Shown here one piece after another: positions 10,135 to 19,296 of a DNA stretch of 64,000 nt (its first letter is position 1; every line of letters begins with the position of its first letter). The notes beneath the pieces are model-generated. The model had not been told where the DNA came from, made no database searches, and saw only the letters and a program-made list of their open reading frames with translations. The DNA comes from Nitrosomonas sp. (GTDB taxonomy: Bacteria > Pseudomonadota > Gammaproteobacteria > Burkholderiales > Nitrosomonadaceae). Position numbers and translations under genes: made by a program. The stretch lies in NCBI RefSeq assembly GCF_019752095.1, contig NZ_JAIEMO010000009.1:62001-126000 (forward strand), written 5' to 3'.

Positions 10135-10563
10135 ATGTCCACAACGAATAATGCTGCACCGGAGAAGAAAAATATTTGGCCTAAACTGATTACATTTTCA
10201 TTGATATTGCTGGTGATCTTCATTGCAGTGAGCTTATTGCCACGAAGTTTTTCACAGGATCTTTCGGTCATAGGCCAGGGGACTAACGTGGTTGTATTGG
10301 TGCATGACGGCAATATACTTCAAAGCACTGACACCATGGCTGCCATGAATGTAGTCAGAGATGATTTCGAAGAGCGTGTTGCATTTATTGTGGCTGATAT
10401 CAATACGCCAGAAGGCAAACGGTTTGCGGACAGTCATGGGTTCGGTCAGGCGGCTTTGGCATTTTTTGCAGCGAATGGTGAACGATTACAAGTGTTATAT
10501 TCAGAACAAACGGGTGAGTCCTTGAGACAGCATTTGAATACAATCTTTAACTATAACTATTAA
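10135..10563 (+). CDS. membrane-anchored thioredoxin-fold protein without CXXC
   Basis: The 142-residue product has a short cytoplasmic N-terminus and one membrane helix (residues about 19-38, LITFSLILLVIFIAVSLLP). The periplasmic part follows a thioredoxin-like pattern: VVVLVHDG, then VAFIVADINTPEGKRFADSHGF, then AALAFFAANGERLQVL. No CXXC or any Cys is present, so redox catalysis is unlikely and a structural or chaperone role is more plausible. It may be transcribed alone. The fold call is an inference from pattern. Confidence 0.65.
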   Translation: MSTTNNAAPEKKNIWPKLITFSLILLVIFIAVSLLPRSFSQDLSVIGQGTNVVVLVHDGNILQSTDTMAAMNVVRDDFEERVAFIVADINTPEGKRFADSHGFGQAALAFFAANGERLQVLYSEQTGESLRQHLNTIFNYNY

Positions 10564-10640
10564 CCTAATTTCATCAGATTAATTGATGGCCTGTAAATAA
10601 ATTTCATACGGAAATTATTAAAAGTGTTACAAAATGCGAT

Positions 10641-10656
10641 CATAGGAATTCCTATG
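10641..10656. promoter_or_regulatory. 16-bp perfect palindrome, possible operator
   Basis: CATAGGAATTCCTATG is its own reverse complement. It lies 92 bases upstream of the outer-membrane protein gene at 10748, a usual place for an activator site. A related palindrome occurs at 47546-47559. No regulator can be named. Confidence 0.4.
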
Positions 10657-10747
10657 CGAGAATTGCACCACTTGTTTTTTGTATTTGCATTTATCGATAG
10701 GCTAATTAGCCAATTTGGGTAGTCCATATTAGGAGACGGGCAACATC

Positions 10748-12115
10748 ATGTTTAAAGGCAATAGCAACTTTCAACTAAAAATTAACAACACAAGTTTGGA
10801 ATCTTTTATCGTTCCTGGTCAGCTTGGTTTCTATACAGCTAATAAAAGAACGACGAACCCTGTATGGATGCATTTTTTTCTGATGGCTTTGCTTATGAGC
10901 GTTTTTATTTTATTTGCATCGGATGCATTTTCGATGGCGGGTGCAACTGCACCCATTAAAAAAATGCTCAAAGTGCAAACGAATGAACACAGATGGATCA
11001 GTTTAGGTGCAGGGTATCGTGGCTCAGGCGTATGGGTGGAAAATCCAAATTCCGGGAATTTGAGAGATGGTGCCTACAGCAACGACAATGCGCGTCTTTA
11101 TCTCAATGGACAGTTTAATGAGCATTTCAAATTCGAGGTCAATACCGAATGTTTTTTCTGTAACAATACGGCTTCGGGTGAAAATCCAAGAATGTCGTAT
11201 AACATCCTCGATGCAATAGCTAAATTCGAATACAACCGCTATTTCAATATTTGGGGAGGCCGTATGTTGGCACCCACAGAGCGGGGGGAATTAAGCGGTC
11301 CTTTCTTTCAGGCCACCCATGATGCATTCAAAACACCATTCTTTTCTCAAGATTTCAGTGTCAAATTTGGCGATGGTGGCGCAGGCCGTTATGGTCGTGA
11401 CGACGGTGTAACGTTTTGGGGTAATCTAGAGCCTGGCATTATTCCTGGTACACTTGGTTATGCAATGGGGGTTTTTCGTGGTTTGGAATCCTCGAAAACT
11501 GCGGGCCCGAATCCGGGCGGCACTATACTGACAGCTGCGCGCGTTACTTATAATTTTCTGAATCCGGAAAAAAATCCAGGCTACTACACTTCCAGTACGT
11601 ATTATGGTAAAGCTGGTGATATTTTAGCATTGGCGTTTGGTATGTCTTACCAAAAGAATGGCGCAGGATCGTTTGCAAATCGTAGTGATTTTCTTGGTTT
11701 TACAGGTGACTTATTGTTTGAAAAAGTATTACCTAAAAATATGGGTGTTACTACTGTAAATGCTGAATACAAACAATTTTACGCGAATTATTCGACCGCC
11801 GCATTTTCTGATCGTGATTGTTTCTGCATGTTCGATGGCAAGTCGTGGACAGTAACAGGTCTTTATATGTTTCCGACTAAAATTGGCGTAGGACACTTTC
11901 AGCCTTACGGTAGATTTACCAGCATTCAGCCTAATCAGAGCAGTAATAGAGAAGAAATTGAAGCGGGTCTGAATTACATTATCGACGGATTTAATGCACG
12001 TATATCAGCGTATTATCAGCATGGAGATCTGCTGAGGAAAGGATTAAATTACGCACCCGGAGTTTCAGGTCCAACGCAAGATGTTTTCAAAATCTCTTTT
12101 CAACTACAGATTTAG
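10748..12115 (+). CDS. outer-membrane beta-barrel protein (porin-like) upstream of urease
   Basis: The 455-residue protein has a hydrophobic segment (residues about 42-60) ending in an Ala-rich cleavage-like site (SDAFSMAGA). Amphipathic strands follow (NDNARLYLNGQFNEHFKFEVN, GVTTVNAEYKQFYANY), and it ends with Ile after ..FKISFQLQI, as in barrels assembled by Bam. About 40 polar residues precede the signal-like helix. An internal ATG at 10868 would give a shorter start but lacks a ribosome site, whereas AGGAG lies upstream of 10748. Two Cys clusters (CFFC near 130; DCFCMF near 357) are unusual for porins. Its place beside ureD suggests urea or nickel passage, but that is not shown. Confidence 0.75.
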   Translation: MFKGNSNFQLKINNTSLESFIVPGQLGFYTANKRTTNPVWMHFFLMALLMSVFILFASDAFSMAGATAPIKKMLKVQTNEHRWISLGAGYRGSGVWVENPNSGNLRDGAYSNDNARLYLNGQFNEHFKFEVNTECFFCNNTASGENPRMSYNILDAIAKFEYNRYFNIWGGRMLAPTERGELSGPFFQATHDAFKTPFFSQDFSVKFGDGGAGRYGRDDGVTFWGNLEPGIIPGTLGYAMGVFRGLESSKTAGPNPGGTILTAARVTYNFLNPEKNPGYYTSSTYYGKAGDILALAFGMSYQKNGAGSFANRSDFLGFTGDLLFEKVLPKNMGVTTVNAEYKQFYANYSTAAFSDRDCFCMFDGKSWTVTGLYMFPTKIGVGHFQPYGRFTSIQPNQSSNREEIEAGLNYIIDGFNARISAYYQHGDLLRKGLNYAPGVSGPTQDVFKISFQLQI

Positions 12116-12155
12116 TGACTATCTACAACCATTTCTCATAAATTCTGAAAAAATT

Positions 12156-13103
12156 ATGCTGCTATCCACTTATCCAGAAGAATCAGCAATCAAACAACGG
12201 AGTTCTCCAATTCTGAATAATCCCCAGCAGGCAACGGATGCTGCTATATCCGATTCAATTGTGAATTCGGATCACAAGCCACTTCAAGCGAGATTGTCGC
12301 TTAAGTTTTCTGAGATTGATGGAACAACGCGTCTCGTGGAACGGGATCATTTCGGCCCTTTGTTGGTACAGAAACCTTTTTACCCAGAAAGCAAAAAGAT
12401 TTGTCATGTGGTAATTATTCATCCACCGGGCGGAGTCGTAGGAGGTGATCAATTACAAATTTCGGCTCAAGTTGGTGCGTCCGCAAGTGCGCAAATAACC
12501 ACACCCGGTGCTGCGAAATGGTACAAAGCAAATGGTCGCGTTTCACATCAAAAAATTAGAGTCAGCGTAAGCAAAGGTGGCTCTCTTGAATGGGTGCCAC
12601 AGGAAACTATTTTTTACAACAATGCTAACGTCGACGTCGATCATCAAGTAATTCTGGAAGATGATGCAATTTATGTGGGCTGTGAAATATTATGCTTTGG
12701 TCGTACCGCATACGGTGAAACATTCAATAGCGGACAAATCAAGCAGCGCACTAGCATTCAACGAAATGGAAAGATGATTTGGCTTGAGCAAATACGTCTC
12801 CTGGGCGAGAGCTCTGCCATGAGTGGCCCTTTGACATTATCTGGGAAAACAGTCTGTGCTACACTCATTTTGACTGGAAAAGCGCTGCCTCAGTCTTTAA
12901 TAGATTTGGCACGTGAAGAGGCAATGATAGTTACAAAAAGTGTGGGCCAAGTTGGTATATCCCAACTGAAATCGGTAATTGCGGTTCGCTATTTAGGTGA
13001 TTCGAGTGAGATTGCACGGCACGTCATGCTGCGTGTGTGGGGTTTGTTCCGTCCAGAAATTCTTGGGTGCGCTGGAATTGTTCCGCGTATGTGGAATACT
13101 TGA
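12156..13103 (+). CDS. ureD: urease accessory protein UreD
   Basis: UreD is the scaffold of the UreDFG complex that activates urease by delivering nickel. From 12156 the product has 315 residues. The N-terminal 40 residues are poorly conserved, and the family core begins near LQARLSLKFSEIDGTTRLVERDHFGPL. HPPGGVVGGDQL (residues about 90-101) and TPGAAKWYKA are diagnostic. The frame is open back to 12081, inside the previous gene, but the ATG at 12156 fits family length better. No strong ribosome site is visible before either. Confidence 0.93.
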   Translation: MLLSTYPEESAIKQRSSPILNNPQQATDAAISDSIVNSDHKPLQARLSLKFSEIDGTTRLVERDHFGPLLVQKPFYPESKKICHVVIIHPPGGVVGGDQLQISAQVGASASAQITTPGAAKWYKANGRVSHQKIRVSVSKGGSLEWVPQETIFYNNANVDVDHQVILEDDAIYVGCEILCFGRTAYGETFNSGQIKQRTSIQRNGKMIWLEQIRLLGESSAMSGPLTLSGKTVCATLILTGKALPQSLIDLAREEAMIVTKSVGQVGISQLKSVIAVRYLGDSSEIARHVMLRVWGLFRPEILGCAGIVPRMWNT

Positions 13104-13200
13104 TTCAATGTATCATTGAATTGTTGTGTTTTTCTAAAAGAGTCATTCGGTTGCAGTAACTTAAGAAAATTGAAATGTTATTTTATTCAGGAGAAAAACT

Positions 13201-13503
13201 ATGGACTTAACACCTAGAGAAAAAGACAAGCTACAGATATTCACTGCCGGATTAATCGCTGAAAGGCGTAAGGCACGTGGCCTAAGGCTAAATTATCCAG
13301 AAGCAGTTGCACTGATTACCTGCGCAGTATTGGAAGGTGCTAGAGATGGGCGAACGGTTGCGGAGATGATGACAGCCGGTCAAAAAATACTGACTCGTGC
13401 TGATGTCATGGAGGGTGTTCCCGAAATGATTCCGGATATTCAGGTTGAAGCAACGTTTCCGGATGGAACTAAATTGGTTACTGTGCATAATCCGATAGTT
13501 TAA
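13201..13503 (+). CDS. ureA: urease subunit gamma
   Basis: The 100-residue product is the smallest subunit of the three-subunit bacterial urease, which hydrolyses urea to ammonia and carbamate in the cytoplasm. It starts with the typical [14 protein letters not shown] and contains [10 protein letters not shown], the DGRTVAEMM helix and [26 protein letters not shown] lies eight bases before the ATG. It sits between ureD and ureB in one operon. Confidence 0.98.
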   Translation: MDLTPREKDKLQIFTAGLIAERRKARGLRLNYPEAVALITCAVLEGARDGRTVAEMMTAGQKILTRADVMEGVPEMIPDIQVEATFPDGTKLVTVHNPIV

Positions 13504-13525
13504 TCCTCAAAAATAGGAGATCGTC

Positions 13526-13846
13526 ATGAGAGTACCAATGATTCCAGGAGAAGTGTTCACTGAATCGCGTGAAATTGAATTAAATGCCGGCAGAAATACT
13601 AAAACTATAACCGTTTCCAACGGCGGAGATCGCCCCATACAAATAGGTTCCCATTTTCATTTTTTTGAAGTTAATTCTGCCATGAAATTTGATCGGGAGG
13701 CTGCCTACGGTATGCGCCTAAATATTATGGCCGGGACAGCTATCCGTTTTGAACCAGGACAAGAAAGAACCATTGAGCTCGTTGATCTTGCGGGAGACCG
13801 AATTGTTTATGGGTTTAACCAAAAAGTGATGGGCAAACTTAAATAG
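13526..13846 (+). CDS. ureB: urease subunit beta
   Basis: The 106-residue product starts with [11 protein letters not shown] and has the conserved [17 protein letters not shown] (residues about 33-49) and [18 protein letters not shown]. It packs against UreA and UreC in the urease trimer of trimers. AGGAG lies seven bases before the start. It is 22 bases after ureA and 32 before ureC. Confidence 0.98.
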   Translation: MRVPMIPGEVFTESREIELNAGRNTKTITVSNGGDRPIQIGSHFHFFEVNSAMKFDREAAYGMRLNIMAGTAIRFEPGQERTIELVDLAGDRIVYGFNQKVMGKLK

Positions 13847-13878
13847 TTTGTATCGCAATAATTTTACAGGAGTAGAAA

Positions 13879-15585
13879 ATGAGCGTAAAAATTTCCCGTA
13901 AATCCTACGTTGATATGATGGGTCCAACGACTGGTGATCGCGTCCGTTTAGCCGATACGGAGCTTTTTATAGAAATTGAAAAAGATTTCACCACCTACGG
14001 CGAAGAAGTGAAATTTGGCGGTGGCAAAGTAATTCGAGACGGCATGGGCCAGTCACAACGTAATCATGCTGATGTCATGGATACTGTTATTACCAATGCA
14101 ATTATTATTGATCATTGGGGCATTGTTAAAGCGGACATTGGTATCAAGAATGGCAGAATCGCGGGCATTGGCAAATCTGGGAACCCGGATATTCAACCTG
14201 ACGTTACCATTGCTATAGGGGCAGCTACTGAGATTATTGCTGGCGAGGGACAAATCGTTACTGCGGGTGCGCTGGATGTGCATATACATTTCATTTGTCC
14301 GCAACAAGCAGAAGATGCCATGATGAACGGAATAACGACCATGCTTGGTGGTGGTACAGGTCCGGCTGTAGGTACGGCGGCAACTACCTGTACCCCAGGG
14401 CCCTGGCACATTCATTCAATGTTACAAGCCTCAGATGGCTTGGTAATGAACACAGGGTTTTTTGGTAAAGGTAATGTTAGTCTACCAACACCTTTAGAAG
14501 AACAAGTGCTTGCCGGCGCTTGCGGTTTAAAGCTGCATGAAGACTGGGGCACAACTTATGCTGCCATTGATAATTGTTTGAATGTTGCGGACAAATATGA
14601 TGTGCAAGTCGCTATCCATACCGACACCATCAATGAGGGCGGTTATTTGGAAAACTCCATCGCTGCGATGAAAGATCGTACCATTCATACCTTTCATACA
14701 GAAGGTGCGGGCGGTGGCCATGCGCCGGATATTATCGCAGTCGTGGGCCAAGAAAATGTTTTGCCGTCATCGACTAATCCAACTCGTCCCTATACCGTTA
14801 ATACCCTTGATGAGCATTTGGATATGCTGATGGTGTGTCATCATTTACATGCCAATATTCCAGAAGATGTTGCCTTTGCAGAGTCACGTATCCGTAAAGA
14901 AACGATTGCCGCTGAAGATATTTTGCATGACATGGGTGCAATCTCCATGATGTCTTCGGATTCACAAGCAATGGGGCGTATCGGTGAAGTTGTGCTGCGT
15001 ACATGGCAAACTGCGCATAAAATGAAGATACAACGTGGCACATTGCAAGAAGATACCTCAAGAAATGATAATTTTCGCGTAAAAAGATATATTGCCAAAT
15101 ATACAATCAATCCGGCTATTACTCATGGTGTTGCACATGCGATTGGATCCATAGAGACTGGAAAATATGCGGATCTGGTGCTGTGGAGACCGGCGTTCTT
15201 TGGTGTAAAACCATCCATGATCTTAAAGGGTGGGATGATCGCTGCAGCATTAATGGGTGATCCCAACGCATCGATTCCAACGCCTCAACCCATGCATTAT
15301 CGTTATATGTTTGGTGGCTATGGTGGTGGGATAAAAACATCATGTTTCACTTTTGCTTCGCAGGCAGCGTTAAATGCTGGGTTGGTTGATCAATTAAAAC
15401 TAGACAAAGATATCATAGGGGTTAAAGATACCCGAAACCTGCGCAAGAAAGATATGATTCACAATGGCGCAACGCCTAAGATGGAAGTTGATCCGGAAAC
15501 CTATGAAGTACGTGCTGATGGGCAATTATTGACCTGTGGTGCTGAAGACGTACTGCCGATGGCACAACGCTACTTCCTATTTTAA
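13879..15585 (+). CDS. ureC: urease catalytic subunit alpha
   Basis: UreC holds the dinickel centre. In the 568-residue sequence I see the nickel-binding HIH (about 136-138, DVHIHFICP) and the Lys that is carbamylated to bridge the nickels ([11 protein letters not shown], near 218). The catalytic loop CHHL (near 320) and the Asp ligand in SSDSQAMGR (near 361) are also present. Further His ligands lie in [12 protein letters not shown] and [14 protein letters not shown]. All expected ligands are there, so the enzyme should be active once matured. Length is normal and AGGAG precedes the start. Confidence 0.99.
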   Translation: MSVKISRKSYVDMMGPTTGDRVRLADTELFIEIEKDFTTYGEEVKFGGGKVIRDGMGQSQRNHADVMDTVITNAIIIDHWGIVKADIGIKNGRIAGIGKSGNPDIQPDVTIAIGAATEIIAGEGQIVTAGALDVHIHFICPQQAEDAMMNGITTMLGGGTGPAVGTAATTCTPGPWHIHSMLQASDGLVMNTGFFGKGNVSLPTPLEEQVLAGACGLKLHEDWGTTYAAIDNCLNVADKYDVQVAIHTDTINEGGYLENSIAAMKDRTIHTFHTEGAGGGHAPDIIAVVGQENVLPSSTNPTRPYTVNTLDEHLDMLMVCHHLHANIPEDVAFAESRIRKETIAAEDILHDMGAISMMSSDSQAMGRIGEVVLRTWQTAHKMKIQRGTLQEDTSRNDNFRVKRYIAKYTINPAITHGVAHAIGSIETGKYADLVLWRPAFFGVKPSMILKGGMIAAALMGDPNASIPTPQPMHYRYMFGGYGGGIKTSCFTFASQAALNAGLVDQLKLDKDIIGVKDTRNLRKKDMIHNGATPKMEVDPETYEVRADGQLLTCGAEDVLPMAQRYFLF

Positions 15586-15653
15586 GTAATTATATTTTTT
15601 GCTTCGCCCTGTTAGGCGGGTATCACACAGGCAAAATGTTTTTTTCATTTTTT

Positions 15654-15693
15654 ATAGTAGCTATCACAGTTTTTTTGCAGTGATAGTTACTAT
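15654..15693 (+). terminator. stem-loop between ureC and ureE (attenuator or processing site)
   Basis: The arms 15654-15667 and 15680-15693 pair over 14 positions, with one G-U, around a 12-base loop that itself holds seven T. No T-run follows the second arm, so it is not a standard terminator. It could lower expression of ureEFG relative to ureABC or mark an RNA processing point. Confidence 0.5.
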
Positions 15694-15721
15694 AAAACTA
15701 ATAACTGATCATAATTATAAA

Positions 15722-16246
15722 ATGCTTACGCTGAATACTAAAATAGATCATGCAGACTCAGTGTTTGCACAATTGGTTTTACCCTATGAAATGCGCGAGA
15801 ACAGTCGGCTAAGGACGGTGCTTGCATCCGGTGAGGAGGTGGCAATTTTTACTTTGCGAGGCACAATACTGCGGAATAATGACTTACTCAAGAGCGATGA
15901 CGGGCGTGTAGTGCAGATCATTGCCGCTCGTGAGCCTACTTATCGAGTCACTTGTAAGACACCACATGATTTATTGCGTTGTGCCTTTCATCTTGGTAAT
16001 CGACATACGCAAACCCAGGTTGGCGAAGCTTTTCTGCGGATTCATCAAGATAGTGTCTTAAAGCAAATGTTGGAAGGACTAGGTGCTTCTGTCATAGAAG
16101 AAGATGAACAATTCGAGCCAGAATCAGGCGCTTATGGAGGAGGAGGGCACCATCATCATGACGATGGTCATTACCATGCACATGGTCCGCTTGCGCCCAT
16201 ACCAGCACGTCAAAAGATTCACAGACCATCCGACTCGCAATCTTAG
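15722..16246 (+). CDS. ureE: urease accessory protein UreE, nickel metallochaperone
   Basis: UreE carries nickel to the UreG-UreD-UreF complex. The frame is open from 15599, but homology (MLTLNTKIDHADSVFAQLVL) places the start at 15722, giving 174 residues. Residues about 75-140 form the metal-binding domain, with the conserved His of CAFHLGNRHTQTQV near 100. The C-terminus is a His and Gly-rich tail (HHHHDDGHYHAHG) that binds additional nickel in related proteins. A long hairpin separates it from ureC. Confidence 0.95.
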   Translation: MLTLNTKIDHADSVFAQLVLPYEMRENSRLRTVLASGEEVAIFTLRGTILRNNDLLKSDDGRVVQIIAAREPTYRVTCKTPHDLLRCAFHLGNRHTQTQVGEAFLRIHQDSVLKQMLEGLGASVIEEDEQFEPESGAYGGGGHHHHDDGHYHAHGPLAPIPARQKIHRPSDSQS

Positions 16247-16258
16247 GAGTCATTCATT

Positions 16259-16936
16259 GTGCAATCTGTTTTATTACTTCGCTTACTGCAACTAGCAAGT
16301 CCCTCGCTGCCAATTGGTGCATACACGTACTCGCAAGGTTTGGAGTCCGCCATTGAAAACGGTACCGTGCATGATGAAAGCTCTGCGCGTGCATGGATTT
16401 CAGAAGCATTGAATATCATTGCGGATTTTGAAGCGCCGATCGTATGGCGCTTGCTTAATGCATTTGCCGAGCGCGATTTGGCAGCTGTCAGTTACTGGAC
16501 TGAATGCTTTGTTGCAGCACGCGATACCACGGAGTTTCGCGCGGAAACAATACAAATGGGATATTCTTTAGGAAAACTCGTCACAGATCTAAAGATTGCG
16601 GACGATTCCCTGAGTGCAATATTAGCAAATCAATCCGAAATACCTTTACCTACTGCGTTTGCATGTGCCGCAGAAGCACTTGGGGTGCCACATGAGTCGG
16701 CACTGCTTGGCATGTTGTTCTCAATGGTCGAGAATCAAGTGTTAGTTTGCGTCAAATCAGTGCCACTGGGGCAGGTTTCCGGGCAGAGTCTTTTATTGTC
16801 GTTGCATGCAACAATCGAAAAAGTATCGCTACATGCACAGCAGCTCAATGATGACGAACTATCGAATTGGGCGCCAGGATTGTCATTGTTGTCGATGCAA
16901 CACGAAACACAATATAGCCGAGTTTATCGGTCATAA
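16259..16936 (+). CDS. ureF: urease accessory protein UreF
   Basis: UreF bridges UreD and UreG in the nickel-insertion complex and may gate GTP hydrolysis. The 225-residue all-helical protein has the family start [24 protein letters not shown], including the SLPIGAY box, and a C-terminal [12 protein letters not shown]. The start is GTG at 16259 with TAGGAGT nine bases upstream. It is 12 bases after ureE. Confidence 0.96.
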   Translation: MQSVLLLRLLQLASPSLPIGAYTYSQGLESAIENGTVHDESSARAWISEALNIIADFEAPIVWRLLNAFAERDLAAVSYWTECFVAARDTTEFRAETIQMGYSLGKLVTDLKIADDSLSAILANQSEIPLPTAFACAAEALGVPHESALLGMLFSMVENQVLVCVKSVPLGQVSGQSLLLSLHATIEKVSLHAQQLNDDELSNWAPGLSLLSMQHETQYSRVYRS

Positions 16937-16953
16937 TTTTTGAGGTATTACAC

Positions 16954-17589
16954 GTGAGTAAACAATCAAATCCGCTTCGAGTAGGTATCGGTGGTCCGGT
17001 AGGATCAGGAAAAACGGCCTTATGTGAGGCACTGAGCAAAAAAATGCGCGATCGTTACGAAATGGCGGTTATTACGAATGACATCTATACCAAGGAAGAT
17101 ATGGAGATTTTATTACGCGCTAATGCGTTACCTCCAGAACGTCTGATGGGTGTGGAAACAGGCGGATGCCCGCATACGGCTATCCGTGAAGATGCATCCA
17201 TTAATCTTGAAGCCATAGCGCGCATGACAGCCGATTTTCCCAATCTTGACCTTATTCTGGTTGAGTCCGGCGGCGACAATCTAGCTTCTACCTTCAGCCC
17301 CGAGCTTTCCGATTTAACTATTTATGTTATTGACGTCGCGGCTGGCGAAAAAATACCGCGTAAAGGTGGTCCTGGCATTACGCGTTCAGCGCTGCTGATT
17401 ATTAACAAAATTGATCTGGCTCCTTATGTTGGAGCAAGTTTGGAAGTAATGGCACGAGATGCAAAAAAAATGCGTGGCGATCGACCATTTGTGTTCACCA
17501 ACTTGCAAACGGGTGAAGGTGTCGATCAGGTCGTTGAATTCATTGTGAAACAAGGATTGCTTGAAGAAGTGAAACAACGAGCAGGTTGA
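16954..17589 (+). CDS. ureG: urease accessory GTPase UreG
   Basis: UreG is the SIMIBI-class GTPase that powers nickel delivery to urease. The P-loop [11 protein letters not shown] lies at residues about 11-21. The invariant CPH metal site is in [15 protein letters not shown] (about 66-80). [11 protein letters not shown] and the guanine-specificity NKIDL (about 148-152) follow. The start is GTG with TGAGG upstream. The 211-residue length is normal, and this is the last gene of the maturation block. Confidence 0.98.
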   Translation: MSKQSNPLRVGIGGPVGSGKTALCEALSKKMRDRYEMAVITNDIYTKEDMEILLRANALPPERLMGVETGGCPHTAIREDASINLEAIARMTADFPNLDLILVESGGDNLASTFSPELSDLTIYVIDVAAGEKIPRKGGPGITRSALLIINKIDLAPYVGASLEVMARDAKKMRGDRPFVFTNLQTGEGVDQVVEFIVKQGLLEEVKQRAG

Positions 17590-17700
17590 GAATATCTTTG
17601 CACAAATTTAATTTTTAACCCTAAGCTGAATGATTAAGTAGATTGTAGTGTTAGTTACCGTGGTTTCTTTTTTTCATACAAACTTTAGGAGCTAATCATC

Positions 17701-18684
17701 ATGGATTGGTCTTTATCAATTGACAAGGCAATGCCGAAACCTTTGCGTGTAATATTCAGAGGTGTCGGTCAAGTATTTTTTTGCTGCAACGCAGTCACGG
17801 GTCTTATTTTCCTAATCGCCTTATATGTAGGTGGGATTACTGCAGGGCTCGCTGCGACTATAGGCGTAATCAGCAGTACAGTCGCCGCTTATTTATTAGG
17901 GTTTTCAGACGATGATATTGATGCAGGGCTGTACGGATTTAACGGCACTCTGGTAGGTCCCTGCTTATTTCTGTTCATGGAGAATACTCCGCAACTCTGG
18001 TTGTATGTGGTACTTGCTTCAGTTTTGTCTACGGTGGTGTTGGCTGCATTGATGCGGATCTTGCAACCTTATAACATTCCCGCATCTACGTCCCCGTTTG
18101 TTTTGACCTGCTGGATGTTTATGGTGGCCGTGTTTTCATTTGATGCGTTTTCGCGCGGCCCAGTGCTGCCCGCACCGGGAATTCCTATCGACATTGCCGC
18201 TGCCTCAGTAGTCGCGGCAGAGTATGCTACCTTTACGCAAGAAGCGGCTGAGGCTTGGTATACAGCCGTTACCAAAGGTGTTGGCGAAGTGATGTTCGCC
18301 GATAGCGTCATAGTAGGTATTTTGTTCTTGATTGGTATTGCAATAACCTCACTGCGTGGGGCATCAATGGCGCTGGCCGGCGCAATTGTCGGGGTTGCTT
18401 TGCCGATCTGCCTGGGTGCCGATAAAACGCTGATCGAAATGGGGCTTTATGCTTTTAATCCGGTGCTGACCATGATGGCGATCGGCTGGGTTTTTCTTAA
18501 ACCTAGCACAGGCACTGCAATTCTTGCCTTACTGGCGGGTATTTTGACGGTTATTTGTCAGGCTGGATTGGCTAATTTCCTCGCGCCGATTGGCTTGCCG
18601 ACGCTGACGTTTCCTTTTGTTCTGGTGATGTGGATGTTTTTATTTGCTGCTGGAAGATCTAAATATTGGGGTAATTTACACTAA
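17701..18684 (+). CDS. urea channel, UT family
   Basis: The 327-residue membrane protein shows two homologous halves, each with the UT selectivity-filter motif: GLYGFNGTLVGPCL (residues about 79-92) and GLYAFNPVLTMMAI (about 248-261). Ten or so hydrophobic helices are present. UT proteins let urea diffuse across the inner membrane, feeding the urease encoded just upstream. It lies 111 bases after ureG with AGGAG before the start, so it is either the end of the operon or separately expressed. A bidirectional hairpin terminator follows. Confidence 0.93.
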   Translation: MDWSLSIDKAMPKPLRVIFRGVGQVFFCCNAVTGLIFLIALYVGGITAGLAATIGVISSTVAAYLLGFSDDDIDAGLYGFNGTLVGPCLFLFMENTPQLWLYVVLASVLSTVVLAALMRILQPYNIPASTSPFVLTCWMFMVAVFSFDAFSRGPVLPAPGIPIDIAAASVVAAEYATFTQEAAEAWYTAVTKGVGEVMFADSVIVGILFLIGIAITSLRGASMALAGAIVGVALPICLGADKTLIEMGLYAFNPVLTMMAIGWVFLKPSTGTAILALLAGILTVICQAGLANFLAPIGLPTLTFPFVLVMWMFLFAAGRSKYWGNLH

Positions 18685-18705
18685 AATTAGTTGTTTTTTG
18701 AGATT

Positions 18706-18733
18706 AAGCCCCGTTTAGAAGCGGGGCTTTTTA
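18706..18733. terminator. rho-independent terminator between the urea channel gene and nikR
   Basis: AAGCCCCG (18706-18713) pairs with CGGGGCTT (18722-18729) around an 8-base loop, followed by a T-run. It ends the plus-strand urease unit. The minus-strand nikR unit converges on it. Confidence 0.85.
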
Positions 18734-18758
18734 TTGGTAGTGACAACACTGGAGATCA

Positions 18759-19220
18759 TTAGGTGAGCGGACTGCAATGCGTATGAGGAGTCGCAGAATG
18801 TGGATGAAGCTCTTCTGATAGCTCGATCGGCACAATATGCAATTTGCCGTGACGCACGCCATTGGTGGCGATCATTTGATTGGCAAAGCGCCTAACATCT
18901 TGAATTGTGCCACGCAGAATAGTGGTTTCGAGACAGTTATCATGATCCATATGAACATGCATACTGGATAAAGATAAATCATGATGGTGATGGTGCGCAG
19001 AAGTTACCTGGCTGGCTAGGTCTCTTTGGTGGTGATTATAAATATAACTGAGTGTCGCAATACAGTAGCCTTTATTATCTTTTTCCAGGCGTGTGGTTTC
19101 CAGATAATCCCGAATGAGATCACGAATAGCTTCCGAGCGATTATCGTAACCGCGTGCATGGGAAACTTTATCAAATTGCTCAAAAAGCTGGTCATCCATC
19201 GAAATAGTAAAGCGCTCCAT
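18759..19220 (-). CDS. nikR: nickel-responsive transcriptional regulator NikR
   Basis: NikR binds nickel and then DNA, repressing uptake genes or activating urease in different bacteria. Residues 1-45 are a ribbon-helix-helix DNA-binding domain (MERFTISMDDQLFEQFD, then GYDNRSEAIRDLIRDYLE). The ACT-like C-terminal half holds the nickel ligands: an upstream His run, then HVHMDHDNCLE with the two His and the Cys. The 153-residue form starts at 19220, with AAGGAGAT upstream. A longer frame to 19277 lacks this support. It lies downstream of, and probably in an operon with, the TonB-dependent receptor gene. Confidence 0.95.
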   Translation of the reverse strand: MERFTISMDDQLFEQFDKVSHARGYDNRSEAIRDLIRDYLETTRLEKDNKGYCIATLSYIYNHHQRDLASQVTSAHHHHHDLSLSSMHVHMDHDNCLETTILRGTIQDVRRFANQMIATNGVRHGKLHIVPIELSEELHPHSATPHTHCSPLT

Positions 19221-19296
19221 AAAATCTCCTTTGGGATTATCACTCAAAATCATTAATCTAAATACTGAATATACCATTACAAATTTATTGTATTGA

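Noticed and set aside
12081..12155. upstream start for ureD inside the porin gene
   Set aside because: The added 25 residues come from overlap with the barrel gene and do not fit UreD length.
14053..15343. several frames antisense to ureC
   Set aside because: Shadow frames of a conserved gene with no motif.
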